From Desulfuribacillus alkaliarsenatis (GTDB lineage: Bacteria > Bacillota > Bacilli > Desulfuribacillales > Desulfuribacillaceae): a stretch of 64,000 nt of DNA. The position numbers and the translations under genes are program-made. Positions 8,431-17,226 of this stretch are shown here, piece after piece. A model generated the notes under the pieces. That model saw only the letters and a list, made by a program, of their open reading frames with translations. It ran no database searches and was not told the DNA's origin. The stretch covers positions 496,001 through 560,000 of the forward strand of contig NZ_MIJE01000001.1 in the NCBI RefSeq assembly GCF_001730225.1. The letters run 5' to 3'. How positions within the stretch are numbered: position 1 is the stretch's first letter; each line of letters begins with the position of its first letter.

Positions 8431-9240
8431 ATGGACACAGTAAAAGAATTATTAGATAATTTACATAAGTATAAAGTAAGGGAAGTTGAAGAACGCATTC
8501 TAGCTTTGCCTTCGCAAGATATTGATAAATTAATTGAAAAATGTAGGATAGATGAACGAAAAGGAATTCAAAATATCGCAAATAAATATCTGCGAAAAAA
8601 AGAGAAAATGCAATTAGAGGTAGCACGTACTAAAGAATTATATAAATGGGAAAGAAGTCTATGGAGTCAAGGTGTAGCGACTGTTGCAGGGATTGATGAA
8701 GTAGGTCGAGGCTGTGTAGCTGGCCCAGTAGTAGCGGCAGCTGTTATTTTGCCAATGGAACCGATGATATTAAACTTAAATGATTCAAAAAAATTATCTG
8801 CAGACCAAAGGGACAGATGTGCAGAGGAAATAAGGAATCAGGCGATTGATTATGCCATAGGTGAAGTGAGCGCAGAACGCATTGATGAGATAGGAATTGT
8901 TAGTGCTACATTTGAGGCAATGAGGCAAGCTCTTGACAAGCTAATATTCACTCCGGACTATTTATTAGTAGATGCATTTAAGATTCCTGGTATTTCTATC
9001 GCGCAAAAAAATATTATTGGTGGCGATAGTGAGTCTGCTTCGATTGCTGCAGCTTCAATAATAGCAAAAGTTTATCGAGATGATACAATGAAAAAGTATA
9101 AAAGTGAATACTCGGAGTATGGTTTTGAAAAGCACAAAGGCTATGGTACTCCAGAGCACATGCAATTTATTGAACAATATGGGATTACTCCGTTACATAG
9201 AATTACATTCTTAAGCAAGAAAGAGGATAGGGAGCTATAG
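8431..9240 (+). CDS. rnhB: Ribonuclease HII
   Basis: This 269-aa enzyme cuts RNA in RNA-DNA hybrids, including single ribonucleotides in DNA. The catalytic GIDEVGRG block, the NDSKKLS motif, the central YLLVDAF acidic site and the KHKGYGT helix are all present. About 75 charged N-terminal residues precede the catalytic core, as in Bacillus RNase HII. The ATG at 8431 follows GGGGTGAAA. ylqG starts 3 bp after the stop. Confidence 0.97.
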   Translation: MDTVKELLDNLHKYKVREVEERILALPSQDIDKLIEKCRIDERKGIQNIANKYLRKKEKMQLEVARTKELYKWERSLWSQGVATVAGIDEVGRGCVAGPVVAAAVILPMEPMILNLNDSKKLSADQRDRCAEEIRNQAIDYAIGEVSAERIDEIGIVSATFEAMRQALDKLIFTPDYLLVDAFKIPGISIAQKNIIGGDSESASIAAASIIAKVYRDDTMKKYKSEYSEYGFEKHKGYGTPEHMQFIEQYGITPLHRITFLSKKEDREL

Positions 9241-9243
9241 ACC

Positions 9244-10956
9244 ATGAATATATTTCAGGTATTCCAGTCTCTTACACCAGCAAATTTTCAACACCAGTAT
9301 TTAGTGTTGCGTCATGGGCAAATTGTCAACGCAACGCTTTTAGATATGTTTCCAAATGGAGACGCAAAAATATCAATCCAAGGTCAAACTGTTAGGGCGA
9401 AGCTAGAAACGCCACTAGCTAAAGGCGAGCATACCTTTATGCAAGTGAAAAGCTTTAATGATGGTACTGTTAACATGCAAGTTATAACTAAAAATGAGAA
9501 GCGTGCAGCGAATACGAATGTACCCATATCAAACATAAATGATTTATTAAAAAATATGAATCTACCGCAAAATTCAGCTTGGAGAGAGCTTGCACAGCAA
9601 CTAATAACTAGAAACATACCCTTACTACCAGAAATCTTACAAAACGGTATAGATGTATTTGGTAAGGAACCAACTAGAGAACAACAACAAACATGGCTAG
9701 CTATGCTAGAAAGAGCACTACCGATTAATAAAGCTACATTTCAATCTGTTCATCAGCTGTTGTATGGTCAGCCAATTCATCAGTTAGTCCAAAACTTTCA
9801 GGCAGCAGCTAATCAATTTTTAAAACAACACATTAGTACACACGTTCCATCTAACATGCCATCTAGCATACCTACTAACAACCAACAACTACCAACTAAT
9901 AATCAAACTATCAATCAACAATCGTTTAATATTCAAACCTTAATCTCAAATAACAGTCAAAACCTAGTACAAGACAACCCACTAACAACAAGTACGAATA
10001 GGCAGCAAAGCGCTCAAGTGCAAGAGCTTTTAACAGCGGTTAATAGTAGAACACAAGCTGCGTTAGTTCAACAATTGATTGGAATTAATCAACCTCTAAC
10101 AAATCAAGAGCCCACAACTAATAATAGACCAGATAATGTTCAAAATTTAACTATACCGCAGGGAAATCCCCAACAAACAGGAACCACTCTAGCGGGTATT
10201 CGTGATATCATAAGGCTACAGCAAATGCTTGAGACTGTTCAGAATAGTACGAATCAGGCTGCTTACAATTCACCGCAAGTGACTAAAACAGACACACATA
10301 TTCTTGCGGCTATTTTTAAATTAGTGGGCTATCAGAATGAAAATCAGTTACAATCATTATTTCAAAACATACAACAGCCACATGAACAACAGAGTCAATT
10401 AGCTAACCTACAGCACTCAGACAATATAAAACAATTGTTACTACAAATATCTAACAGCACAAGCTATCCTACGGCTATACGTGAGCTCGCTTCACAAATG
10501 ATAAATAATATAAATGGTCAACAATTACTTTCTACACCTCAGGACTCTAACACTTTGTATCAAAGTGTCATGATTCAAATACCGATGAGTTGGGGAGAAA
10601 ATCAACAGGATACTCTCAAATTGCAAATACAGGGGCGAAAAGAAAAAAGAACAATAGACCCCGATAACTGTTCTATATATATTGAATTGACACCACCTAA
10701 TCTTGGCGAATTAGGGATTTTCATTCATATTGTAAATAAGGTTGTATCCGTAAAGTTTTTATCTGAGTATCAGTTTTTGAAGCAGTTAACACAACAAACA
10801 GAAGCTATATTACGAGCAGGGCTAGCAGAACAGGGCTATAAGTTGTCCTATATTAAAGTAGAACCCCTCGACAGCATCAGTGAAAATAGTAAAAATAAAC
10901 AGACAATTACAAATTACGCTCAGAAACCGCAAACTGGATTTGACATTCGTATATAG
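9244..10956 (+). CDS. ylqG: YlqG-like protein with a C-terminal FliK-type hook-length domain
   Basis: This 570-aa protein has an N-terminal beta-rich segment (about 25-85), a long Gln/Asn/Thr-rich low-complexity middle (about 195-400) and a C-terminal domain (about 445-560) resembling the FliK hook-length domain, with IELTPPNLGELGIFIHIVNKVVSVKF-type sequence. Its place between rnhB and ylqH matches Bacillus ylqG. A true fliK is present at 44599, so this is a paralogue of uncertain role, possibly linked to export-substrate switching with YlqH. It is not formally proven to be flagellar. Confidence 0.82.
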   Translation: MNIFQVFQSLTPANFQHQYLVLRHGQIVNATLLDMFPNGDAKISIQGQTVRAKLETPLAKGEHTFMQVKSFNDGTVNMQVITKNEKRAANTNVPISNINDLLKNMNLPQNSAWRELAQQLITRNIPLLPEILQNGIDVFGKEPTREQQQTWLAMLERALPINKATFQSVHQLLYGQPIHQLVQNFQAAANQFLKQHISTHVPSNMPSSIPTNNQQLPTNNQTINQQSFNIQTLISNNSQNLVQDNPLTTSTNRQQSAQVQELLTAVNSRTQAALVQQLIGINQPLTNQEPTTNNRPDNVQNLTIPQGNPQQTGTTLAGIRDIIRLQQMLETVQNSTNQAAYNSPQVTKTDTHILAAIFKLVGYQNENQLQSLFQNIQQPHEQQSQLANLQHSDNIKQLLLQISNSTSYPTAIRELASQMINNINGQQLLSTPQDSNTLYQSVMIQIPMSWGENQQDTLKLQIQGRKEKRTIDPDNCSIYIELTPPNLGELGIFIHIVNKVVSVKFLSEYQFLKQLTQQTEAILRAGLAEQGYKLSYIKVEPLDSISENSKNKQTITNYAQKPQTGFDIRI

Positions 10957-11020
10957 AAAATTTCGAGATTGTTGTTTAAAGCAATAGGAGCTTATTCTTT
11001 TATACTAGGGAAGTGTTTAT

Positions 11021-11299
11021 GTGAAAAAAGATAGGAAAATCGCAAAAGCAGCGGCTATTCAATATAACCCAGATAACCATAAAGCTCCAGTGGTAATAGC
11101 AACAGGCACAGGTACCCAAGCGGAACGAATTCTCGAATTAGCTAAAGAGCATAATATTCCACTACAGGAAGACACGGTGTTAATCGAAGCTTTAATGAAG
11201 CTAGATATTGGAGAAGAAGTTCCTGTGGAGTTATATCAGGTTGTGGCGGAGGTACTCGTGTATATACGCAAGTTAAACCAACAAGCTAAAGCCTATTAA
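11021..11299 (+). CDS. ylqH: YlqH, free-standing FlhB C-terminal-like domain
   Basis: This 92-aa protein aligns with the cytoplasmic domain of the FlhB encoded at 54167: both have AIQY..., the APV/MIIA block, an AxELAKEHNIPL-type helix and a C-terminal VAEVLVYIRKL. The FlhB self-cleavage motif NPTH is absent; the equivalent region reads YNPDNHKAP. It has no membrane part. The GTG at 11021 follows AGGGAAG. It pairs with the FliK-like ylqG, mirroring the FlhB-FliK partnership. Its last 27 bp overlap the convergent crcB gene. Confidence 0.88.
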   Translation: MKKDRKIAKAAAIQYNPDNHKAPVVIATGTGTQAERILELAKEHNIPLQEDTVLIEALMKLDIGEEVPVELYQVVAEVLVYIRKLNQQAKAY

Positions 11300-11638
11300 G
11301 TAACCAATAATGCAAAAGCTGACGGTTAGAATTATATATTCGAAAAATTGCCGATAATACTGTTTCTCCCATAGTTGAATTGCCTCAACACTAAATGTAG
11401 AAAATGTTGTAAAAGCGCCTAAATAGCCCGTAGCCAAAGTTGCTAATAGAAGCTGAGAGTTTAGATTTAAGCCTAAGACAACACCTAATGCAATACTACC
11501 TAGTACATTAATCACTAACATGGCAAAAGGTATAGGAGGGTGTGGGAAACGCGCCATAATCATGATACCAATATGATATCTTGAAAGTGCACCTAAGGAG
11601 CCGCCAAAAATTATTGCTAGAGCTTCTAATAACATCAT
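11273..11638 (-). CDS. crcB: Fluoride ion channel subunit Fluc/CrcB (second gene)
   Basis: This 121-aa, four-helix membrane protein belongs to the Fluc family, which exports toxic fluoride. Family features include the N-terminal GGSLGALSRYHIG and the GYLGAFTTFSTFSVEAI segment, with its Phe-box phenylalanines. It overlaps the first crcB by 4 bp, so the two probably form a dual-topology-replacing heterodimer, as in Bacillus. Its 3' end overlaps the 3' end of ylqH. Confidence 0.94.
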   Translation of the reverse strand: MMLLEALAIIFGGSLGALSRYHIGIMIMARFPHPPIPFAMLVINVLGSIALGVVLGLNLNSQLLLATLATGYLGAFTTFSTFSVEAIQLWEKQYYRQFFEYIILTVSFCIIGYLIGFSLLV

Positions 11639-12030
11639 ACTGAATCAACTTCCTTATTTCTCTGACATGCGATATGTTTACCGAGGCTTAGACCAGCAAA
11701 GGCAGCGGTAATTCCAAACAATAAACTAACACTAATATACAAAGAAGCAAAATAAATTGAAAAATACTCTGCTACAAATACACTATCATAGGCAAAGGTA
11801 GACATGGTAGTGAAACTACCACACAGTCCTGGTCCAAGTCCATTTCGCCAGTGAAGGGGTACTTTTTTAGTAATTACATAACCAGTTAACGTTGCTAATA
11901 AAAAACTACCAATTACATTTTCTGCAATTGTCCAATAAGGGAAGACGGTAAAATATTCTAAATGATTAAATATATAACGAAAGAGGGTGCCTAGTGCCCC
12001 TCCTAAGGCTACAAACAAACTATTTTTCAT
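11635..12030 (-). CDS. crcB: Fluoride ion channel subunit Fluc/CrcB (first gene)
   Basis: This 131-aa Fluc family protein has GGALGTLFRYIF near the start, GLGPGLCGSFTTMSTFAYDS for the pore and four predicted helices. It is the promoter-proximal member of the pair; both genes are needed where Fluc is heterodimeric. The 63-bp spacer to the divergent yraN is too short for me to see a full fluoride riboswitch, which often precedes these genes. Confidence 0.94.
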   Translation of the reverse strand: MKNSLFVALGGALGTLFRYIFNHLEYFTVFPYWTIAENVIGSFLLATLTGYVITKKVPLHWRNGLGPGLCGSFTTMSTFAYDSVFVAEYFSIYFASLYISVSLLFGITAAFAGLSLGKHIACQRNKEVDSV

Positions 12031-12093
12031 AATAAAAACAACCCCGATAGCTTAAGTTTTATCCACTTATTATTTACTGAAAAGAGGGTAGAG

Positions 12094-12456
12094 ATGAATA
12101 ATAAAGAGCTTGGCAACATTGGTGAGGCAATTGCTCTCAAGTATCTAGAAAACCAAGGATATAAGCTTGTGGCTCGAAATTGGCGGTACCGTCATCGTGA
12201 ACTTGACCTAGTGTTACAATGCCCTAAAGGTATTTTAGTCGTTGTGGAGGTCAAATTACGTACCACACATAGCAAAGGGACAGGTTTGGAAGCAGTCACC
12301 ACCAATAAGCTAGAAATTATACACCAGTTGATTAATATGTTTATACTTAAAAATCATAAATATAGAAATAATCAAATCCGTATTGACGTAGTAAGCGTAG
12401 ATTATGATAAAGAAAGAGGACTAGCCACGAATATTACCCACATAAAAGGGGTCTAA
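12094..12456 (+). CDS. yraN: YraN family (UPF0102) endonuclease-like protein
   Basis: This 120-aa protein has the restriction-endonuclease-like core: GNIGEAIALKYLENQGYKL, then RELDLVLQ and VVVEVKLR, which form the E-D-ExK-type site. Biochemical function is not settled; relatives are sometimes found with rnhB, yifB/comM and dprA. The ATG follows AAGAGGGT. It faces the FUSC gene tail to tail with a 9-bp gap. Confidence 0.92.
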   Translation: MNNKELGNIGEAIALKYLENQGYKLVARNWRYRHRELDLVLQCPKGILVVVEVKLRTTHSKGTGLEAVTTNKLEIIHQLINMFILKNHKYRNNQIRIDVVSVDYDKERGLATNITHIKGV

Positions 12457-12465
12457 AACAAATCC

Positions 12466-13557
12466 CTACTTATAGGTCTTTACTTTATCATAAATACGAG
12501 TTTGTTCACGGGCAATCCAGCGCATTTCATAAACAATAATGCTTATCTCCATTAAGGCACTCATATAATAGGGGTTACCTCCGTGCTTTTGATACCATCC
12601 CTCAAGTTTCTCATCAACTTCCCGATCTGCTATATCATAATCTATCCAGCTTTCAAGACTAGCTTGTTCTAAAATCCCTTGCTGTAGCACATGGGAGTTT
12701 TTAAGGATTTTTTCGTTGCCTTTACTGATTTCATTAATAACCTGTTGAAAACTATCGCTATAGTTTTTAACGTCCCTAATAGCAAGGCGGTTAAGACGTT
12801 CTTTTTCAAAATCTTGAATTAGTAATATTTTATGTAGTAGTTGTTCGTCATAACGGTATAATTCTTCCAGTAAACTAACACTATCAACCAATTCCTTTGC
12901 TTGGGTAGAATATGGCAATACGCGAATTTCATTTTTATAAATATCAAGTGATGCCCGTAATGACTCAGTTTGCTCTAATAATTTAATAAGATTCTTATCA
13001 TCTTGCTCACTAGATTTTCTCATATAAATAAAATCTAATATTTTTCTATGAAAAATATTAGTAACGTCTATGTGAAATTGCTTTAGCTTTTCTAAAGTAA
13101 ATTTGCGGTAATCTGTAGGTGCTAAAACTACATTTACTGCAAGTGCTACAACTAAGCCAATTAAAATCACTGATACTCTTGCAATTGTATTCTCTAAATA
13201 AAAATCCCCTTGAGTATCGATAATGAAAATGACTGTTACTAACCCTATTAATATGACAGAATTCCAACGTAATCGTAGCGCAATTAGTATTACGATGATA
13301 CTTGACACACCAACTACGATAGCAGAGTTCCCTATAGTCAAAGCTAAAGTAAGCCCGACCATGACACCTATTACAGTAATGCCGATTTGCTGCAAAGCAT
13401 TAATATATGATTGATATACGGTTGGCTGCAAGTTGACGATTGCTGAAACAGCAGCAAAAATTGCAGGTTCAATGTTTAATGCATGACATATGCCAAGCGC
13501 TAATGTAATAGCAATCCCTGTTTTTATAGTTCTACTTCCAATTTTGAATTTATTCAA
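12466..13557 (-). CDS. FUSC/aromatic-acid-exporter-like membrane protein
   Basis: This 363-aa protein has about six hydrophobic helices in the first 150 residues, including VNLQPTVYQSYINALQQIGITVIGVMVG, typical of the ArAE/FUSC (DUF939) group. A cytoplasmic helical domain of about 200 residues follows. The family includes efflux proteins for aromatic acids, but the substrate here is unknown. An upstream TATAAT on the minus strand could be its -10. It is oriented against its neighbours and probably monocistronic. Confidence 0.8.
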   Translation of the reverse strand: MNKFKIGSRTIKTGIAITLALGICHALNIEPAIFAAVSAIVNLQPTVYQSYINALQQIGITVIGVMVGLTLALTIGNSAIVVGVSSIIVILIALRLRWNSVILIGLVTVIFIIDTQGDFYLENTIARVSVILIGLVVALAVNVVLAPTDYRKFTLEKLKQFHIDVTNIFHRKILDFIYMRKSSEQDDKNLIKLLEQTESLRASLDIYKNEIRVLPYSTQAKELVDSVSLLEELYRYDEQLLHKILLIQDFEKERLNRLAIRDVKNYSDSFQQVINEISKGNEKILKNSHVLQQGILEQASLESWIDYDIADREVDEKLEGWYQKHGGNPYYMSALMEISIIVYEMRWIAREQTRIYDKVKTYK

Positions 13558-13744
13558 TGGTAAGCTCCTTTTTGCAATCTATATAATTATTATACTAAAA
13601 GAATCCGTTAATTGAAAAAAATATCTTACAAATCGTAAATTAATAAAGGAAATCAATAATAAATATAGAAATATTTACAACATATTATGTATTTGTTGAA
13701 TGTGCAGTAAGCGCTATCTATGCTTGTATAGAGGAGGCGAGAAT

Positions 13745-15274
13745 ATGTCTAATTATATACGATTAGAATCTGCATCTGTAATTGGTGTTGAAGGTAACAT
13801 AGTCGTTGTTGAAGTTGATATACAAAATGGATTGCCAAAGTTTGAAATTACTGGATTAGCGGATTCAACAATTCGTGAGGCTAAAGAACGTGTACGGTCG
13901 GCAATTATAAACTCTGGTTATGAATTTCCTCTTGGCAGAATTATTGTGAACCTGGCACCTGCAGATATTCGAAAAGAAGGCACAAGCTTTGATCTTGTCA
14001 TTGCAATTGGCATTCTCTTAAGCTCAAAGCAGATTTCCACAGCAGATGACACTTTAAACGCTCTAATCGCTGGCGAATTAGCCCTTGACGGTACAGTTAG
14101 GTCTATTAAGGGTACGTTACCAATTGTAGAGGCTGCTAAGAATAATAGTAAGCAATTAGTATATATACCTGCCATTAATATTCATGAAGCTAAACTTATA
14201 AGGAATATTAAAGCAATTGGAGTAAGGACTCTTAGGGAACTTGTTGCTATAATTGAAGGTGCACCTGTACAGGAGAATTTTGATAATGATGATATTAACG
14301 TATCGAATACTGAACATGTCAATGATTTTACTGATATTGTTGGACAAACTCATGCAAAGCGTGGAATGCTTGTGGCAGCTGCAGGCTCCCATCATTTACT
14401 TATGGTTGGACCTCCAGGCACGGGCAAATCAATGCTCGCTAAAAGAATACCAAGTATATTAACTCCATTAAATGAGGATGAAGCCTTAGATGTTAGAAAA
14501 ATTCAAAGTGTATCAGGTCTATTATTACAAACTAATGTACTAAATGCTGCTAGACCTTTTCGTGCTCCGCATCACTCGATTACAGCTACTGGTTTAATCG
14601 GTGGCATGAATCCGCCAAAACCTGGTGAGATTACACTGGCCCACCATGGAGTATTGTTTCTTGATGAACTTACGGAGTTTTCAAAGAGTGAACTTGAGCT
14701 TTTAAGACAGCCCCTGGAAGACGGTAAAATAATAATAGTCCGAGCTGGGACATCAATACACTTTCCTGCACAGTTTATCTTAGTTGCTGCCCTTAATCCA
14801 TGTCCCTGTGGATTTTATGGGTCTAAGACAAAGGAATGTACCTGCAAAGACTGGGAGCGTAAACGCTACATAAATAAAATATCTGGACCTTTAAGAGATC
14901 GTTTTGATTTACAGATAGAGGTTAGGGAAGTAGATATTGAGGAAACAAAGAACAAGTCTGATGATATGCTTACTAACCTTTCTTCAGCTGATATGAAAGA
15001 GTGTGTATTAAAGGCAAGGGAGCGCCAGTTAAATCGCCAGGGTAAGGTGAATAGTAAACTTAGCAGTAAGGAAATAGAACATTATATCAAGATGGATAAT
15101 GGGGCAGAAGCTTTTATAAATCAAGCTTATAAAAAACTAGGACTCAGTATGCGTGGGTATCATAAGGTATTAAAGGTTGCTAGGACAATAGCTGATTTAG
15201 AAGGTGTAGATTATGTTTATTCAAATCACTTAGCAGAAACTTTGACATATAGATCAATGGAAAAGTATTATTAG
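13745..15274 (+). CDS. comM: YifB/ComM family AAA+ ATPase (Mg-chelatase-like)
   Basis: This protein of about 509 aa has an N-terminal Lon-type S5-like fold (ESASVIGVEGNIVVVEVDIQNGLP to about 170) and an AAA+ module with Walker A GPPGTGKSM and Walker B LFLDELTEF. The cysteine cluster NPCPCGFYG is family-typical. ComM is a branch-migration helicase that extends recombination during natural transformation in Gram-negatives. The ATG at 13745 follows GAGGAGG; an in-frame ATG at 13700 lacks a ribosome site. Conserved linkage to dprA is interrupted here by the accessory stretch. Confidence 0.94.
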   Translation: MSNYIRLESASVIGVEGNIVVVEVDIQNGLPKFEITGLADSTIREAKERVRSAIINSGYEFPLGRIIVNLAPADIRKEGTSFDLVIAIGILLSSKQISTADDTLNALIAGELALDGTVRSIKGTLPIVEAAKNNSKQLVYIPAINIHEAKLIRNIKAIGVRTLRELVAIIEGAPVQENFDNDDINVSNTEHVNDFTDIVGQTHAKRGMLVAAAGSHHLLMVGPPGTGKSMLAKRIPSILTPLNEDEALDVRKIQSVSGLLLQTNVLNAARPFRAPHHSITATGLIGGMNPPKPGEITLAHHGVLFLDELTEFSKSELELLRQPLEDGKIIIVRAGTSIHFPAQFILVAALNPCPCGFYGSKTKECTCKDWERKRYINKISGPLRDRFDLQIEVREVDIEETKNKSDDMLTNLSSADMKECVLKARERQLNRQGKVNSKLSSKEIEHYIKMDNGAEAFINQAYKKLGLSMRGYHKVLKVARTIADLEGVDYVYSNHLAETLTYRSMEKYY

Positions 15275-15363
15275 AAGTATTAGAAGAGTGAGGATATTAA
15301 CACTCAGCAACGCTACCGTAATACATGGCTTGCTATAAAAAATAACGTTATAGGTGGTGCGTG

Positions 15364-15909
15364 ATGAACTCTACTATAATGATACTTCAATTAGCTCAAA
15401 TATTAGGTATAGTTGGGTTTATTATAATATTTTTGCAATTTGTAACTAGTAGCAATATAGCTGAAATTATCAAATTCATTAGTAAAGCCCAGCTATTGAA
15501 AGCCCATAGGAGGATGGGGATAATAGGTTTTGTTTTAATTTTACTGCATCCTATTATTGTCTTTATATATTATGACCAAATAAATGTAGTAAGCTATATT
15601 AACCAGTATATAATTTATGGGCTGATAGCTTTTAGTATATTAGTAGTAACAGTTTTAACGACTATATTTAGGAATCAATTAAATGTATCCGCTTACTTAT
15701 GGAAGCGGATACATCGGGCTAATTATTTAGTGTTTCCAATAGCATTTATACATAGCATATCGGTAGGAACATTTATACAATTGTATAATACACTTGAAGT
15801 TTTGTGGTATTTAATGTTTTTAGCTTATGTGGCAATGGTTATGTTAAAACTACATAATAATTTAAAAGCTCGCTACAATAAAAATTATAAATTGAAAAGG
15901 CGAAAGTAA
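15364..15909 (+). CDS. Ferric-reductase-like transmembrane protein
   Basis: This protein of about 181 aa has five or six hydrophobic helices and resembles ferric-reductase-like/YedZ domains, which carry b hemes through paired histidines. Candidate ligands are HRRMG, LLHPII, RIHRANY and AFIHSI, on successive helices. It has no flavin or NAD domain, so an electron donor would be separate. The ATG at 15364 follows AGGTGG; a GTG one codon earlier is also possible. Its stop lies within a long stem that serves the minus-strand RNA. The exact substrate is unknown. Confidence 0.7.
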   Translation: MNSTIMILQLAQILGIVGFIIIFLQFVTSSNIAEIIKFISKAQLLKAHRRMGIIGFVLILLHPIIVFIYYDQINVVSYINQYIIYGLIAFSILVVTVLTTIFRNQLNVSAYLWKRIHRANYLVFPIAFIHSISVGTFIQLYNTLEVLWYLMFLAYVAMVMLKLHNNLKARYNKNYKLKRRK

Positions 15910-16129
15910 TTATTATTCATAATTACTTTCGCCATATTTACTGTAATAATTGCCGCGAAATATTTCACATACTGCATTTGAAAATTAAACGATGTAAGCC
16001 CTACCTCTCAAACATTCTTACGGCTCCGAAGCCGATCCAGGTGAATAATTCCTTAACTAAACAACGCAAAATATCATGATTATTACTAATGAGCACTTCT
16101 TTGTTCACACCGTACAATTAAAGCACTAA
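15895..16129 (-). ncRNA. Candidate structured small RNA, about 235 nt (possible 6S-like)
   Basis: This 340-bp gap has no gene but holds a complete minus-strand transcription unit: a near-consensus promoter (16163-16136), no long reading frame, and a 14-bp hairpin with T tract at 15933-15895. Hand folding gives a rod. Stem 16086-16079 pairs with 15950-15943 (8 bp); stem 16074-16064 pairs with 15970-15960 (11 bp with G-U pairs). A large internal bubble follows, then an apical hairpin at about 16034-16021. A long rod with a central bubble recalls 6S RNA, but I do not recognise conserved sequence. The existence call is stronger than the class. Confidence 0.55.
15899..15933. terminator. Long bidirectional hairpin shared by the ferric-reductase-like gene and the minus-strand RNA
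   Basis: A perfect 14-bp stem (15899-15912 with 15920-15933) has a 7-nt loop. On the minus strand it is followed by TTTT, so it ends the minus-strand RNA well. On the plus strand the following T run is poor, so termination there is less certain. Confidence 0.75.
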
Positions 16130-16135
16130 TTATAT

Positions 16136-16163
16136 ATATTACCATAAATTTTCAATTTGTCAA
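16136..16163 (-). promoter_or_regulatory. Sigma-A promoter for the minus-strand small RNA
   Basis: On the minus strand TTGACA (16163-16158) is followed by a 16-nt spacer and TAATAT (16141-16136). This is among the best promoters in the window and has no protein gene downstream. Confidence 0.75.
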
Positions 16164-16249
16164 GGATTAAGCATTCAACGCATATTTATTAACCCATGTC
16201 AAGGTTACTTTGTTATAGTATAATGTAAAAAAACAAAAAGAGGTCTGAT

Positions 16250-16789
16250 ATGTCTGACTACATACTAACGTACACAAAAACAATCTTTTACCCGCTAAAG
16301 CCAAGGATTGAAGATATTAAGATAGAAGATATAGCTCATTCATTGGCGCAGATGGCTAGGGCTAATGGTCATTTTAAACATTTTTACTCAGTTGCCCAGC
16401 ATTCTGTAAATTGTTATTTAGAAGCTAAGAATCTCAACTATTCAAAACAAATACAATTAGGGTGTTTATTACATGATGCTAGTGAAGCTTATATTTCAGA
16501 TTTAACTAGACCTGTTAAACGTAATATCCCTGATTACATAACAATGGAAGAAAGACTACAAAAACTTATCTATAAGAAGTTTGGATTAGAAGATGTGTCC
16601 GACAAAGATTTATTATTGGTCCAAGAAATTGATGATGTTTTATTGCATTATGAGTTTGAGGAGTTAATGGGAGTAAGTATTTATGATAATAATCCAGCTA
16701 CAGTCCTAAAACATGATGTATCCCAAAAAGATATCAAAGAGGTTAAAGAACAGTTTTTAAGCTGTTTTAATTCGCTATATTTTAAATAG
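16250..16789 (+). CDS. HD-domain hydrolase (YfbR-like)
   Basis: This 179-aa protein has a single HD domain. The metal ligands expected are H51 (SVAQHSV), H75-D76 (LLHDASEA) and a distal Asp near 128 (EIDDVLL). The N-terminus with FYPLKPRIEDIKIEDIAHSLAQMARANGHF is typical of YfbR-like 5'-nucleotidase/phosphohydrolases. A TATAAT at 16219-16224 could be its -10 box. yjbQ follows within 12 bp, so the two are probably co-transcribed. Substrate is unknown. Confidence 0.85.
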   Translation: MSDYILTYTKTIFYPLKPRIEDIKIEDIAHSLAQMARANGHFKHFYSVAQHSVNCYLEAKNLNYSKQIQLGCLLHDASEAYISDLTRPVKRNIPDYITMEERLQKLIYKKFGLEDVSDKDLLLVQEIDDVLLHYEFEELMGVSIYDNNPATVLKHDVSQKDIKEVKEQFLSCFNSLYFK

Positions 16790-16801
16790 GATGTGATAAA
16801 A

Positions 16802-17194
16802 ATGATTTTTGAGATATCAATAAAATCAAAGTACCAATCTGATTTCATCGATATAACTAGTAGAATACAAAAAATGTTAGCTGATAGTAATGTTTTATCA
16901 GGAGTGTGTGTGATTTATGTTCCTCATACGACTGCAGGAATAACTATAAATGAAAATGCCGACCCTGATGTGGTTAGTGATATGGTTGAATATTTCAACC
17001 AGAATGTACCATGGAACAATAATTATAAGCATATGGAAGGCAATTCTGCTGCACATATTAAGGCTAGTATCCTAGGTAGTAGTGTTACTGTCATTATTGA
17101 TAACGGTAAGTTAAAGCTGGGTACTTGGCAAGGAATTTACTTCGCTGAATTCGATGGTCCAAGGAGCCGAAAGATATTTGTGAAAGTAGTATAG
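16802..17194 (+). CDS. yjbQ: YjbQ family protein (UPF0047)
   Basis: This protein of about 130 aa shows the family core VPHTTAGITINENADPDV and a C-terminal GTWQGIYFAEFDGPRSRKI. Members can complement thiamine-phosphate synthase weakly, and the physiological role is unclear. The ATG at 16802 is preferred over an in-frame GTG at 16793 because GGATGTGAT lies upstream as ribosome site. It ends facing the kinase-like gene on the other strand. Confidence 0.92.
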   Translation: MIFEISIKSKYQSDFIDITSRIQKMLADSNVLSGVCVIYVPHTTAGITINENADPDVVSDMVEYFNQNVPWNNNYKHMEGNSAAHIKASILGSSVTVIIDNGKLKLGTWQGIYFAEFDGPRSRKIFVKVV

Positions 17195-17226
17195 GTTCCT
17201 AATAACTGAGCTTTTTTAATAAATAC

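Noticed and set aside
9800-10420. Repeated CAA/AAC-rich DNA as a tandem repeat or CRISPR-like element
   Set aside because: The repeats are irregular and encode the Gln/Asn-rich part of YlqG; there is no constant repeat-spacer spacing.
12031-12093. A fluoride riboswitch upstream of the crcB pair
   Set aside because: The 63-bp divergent gap is too short and I could not find the riboswitch core; not supported.
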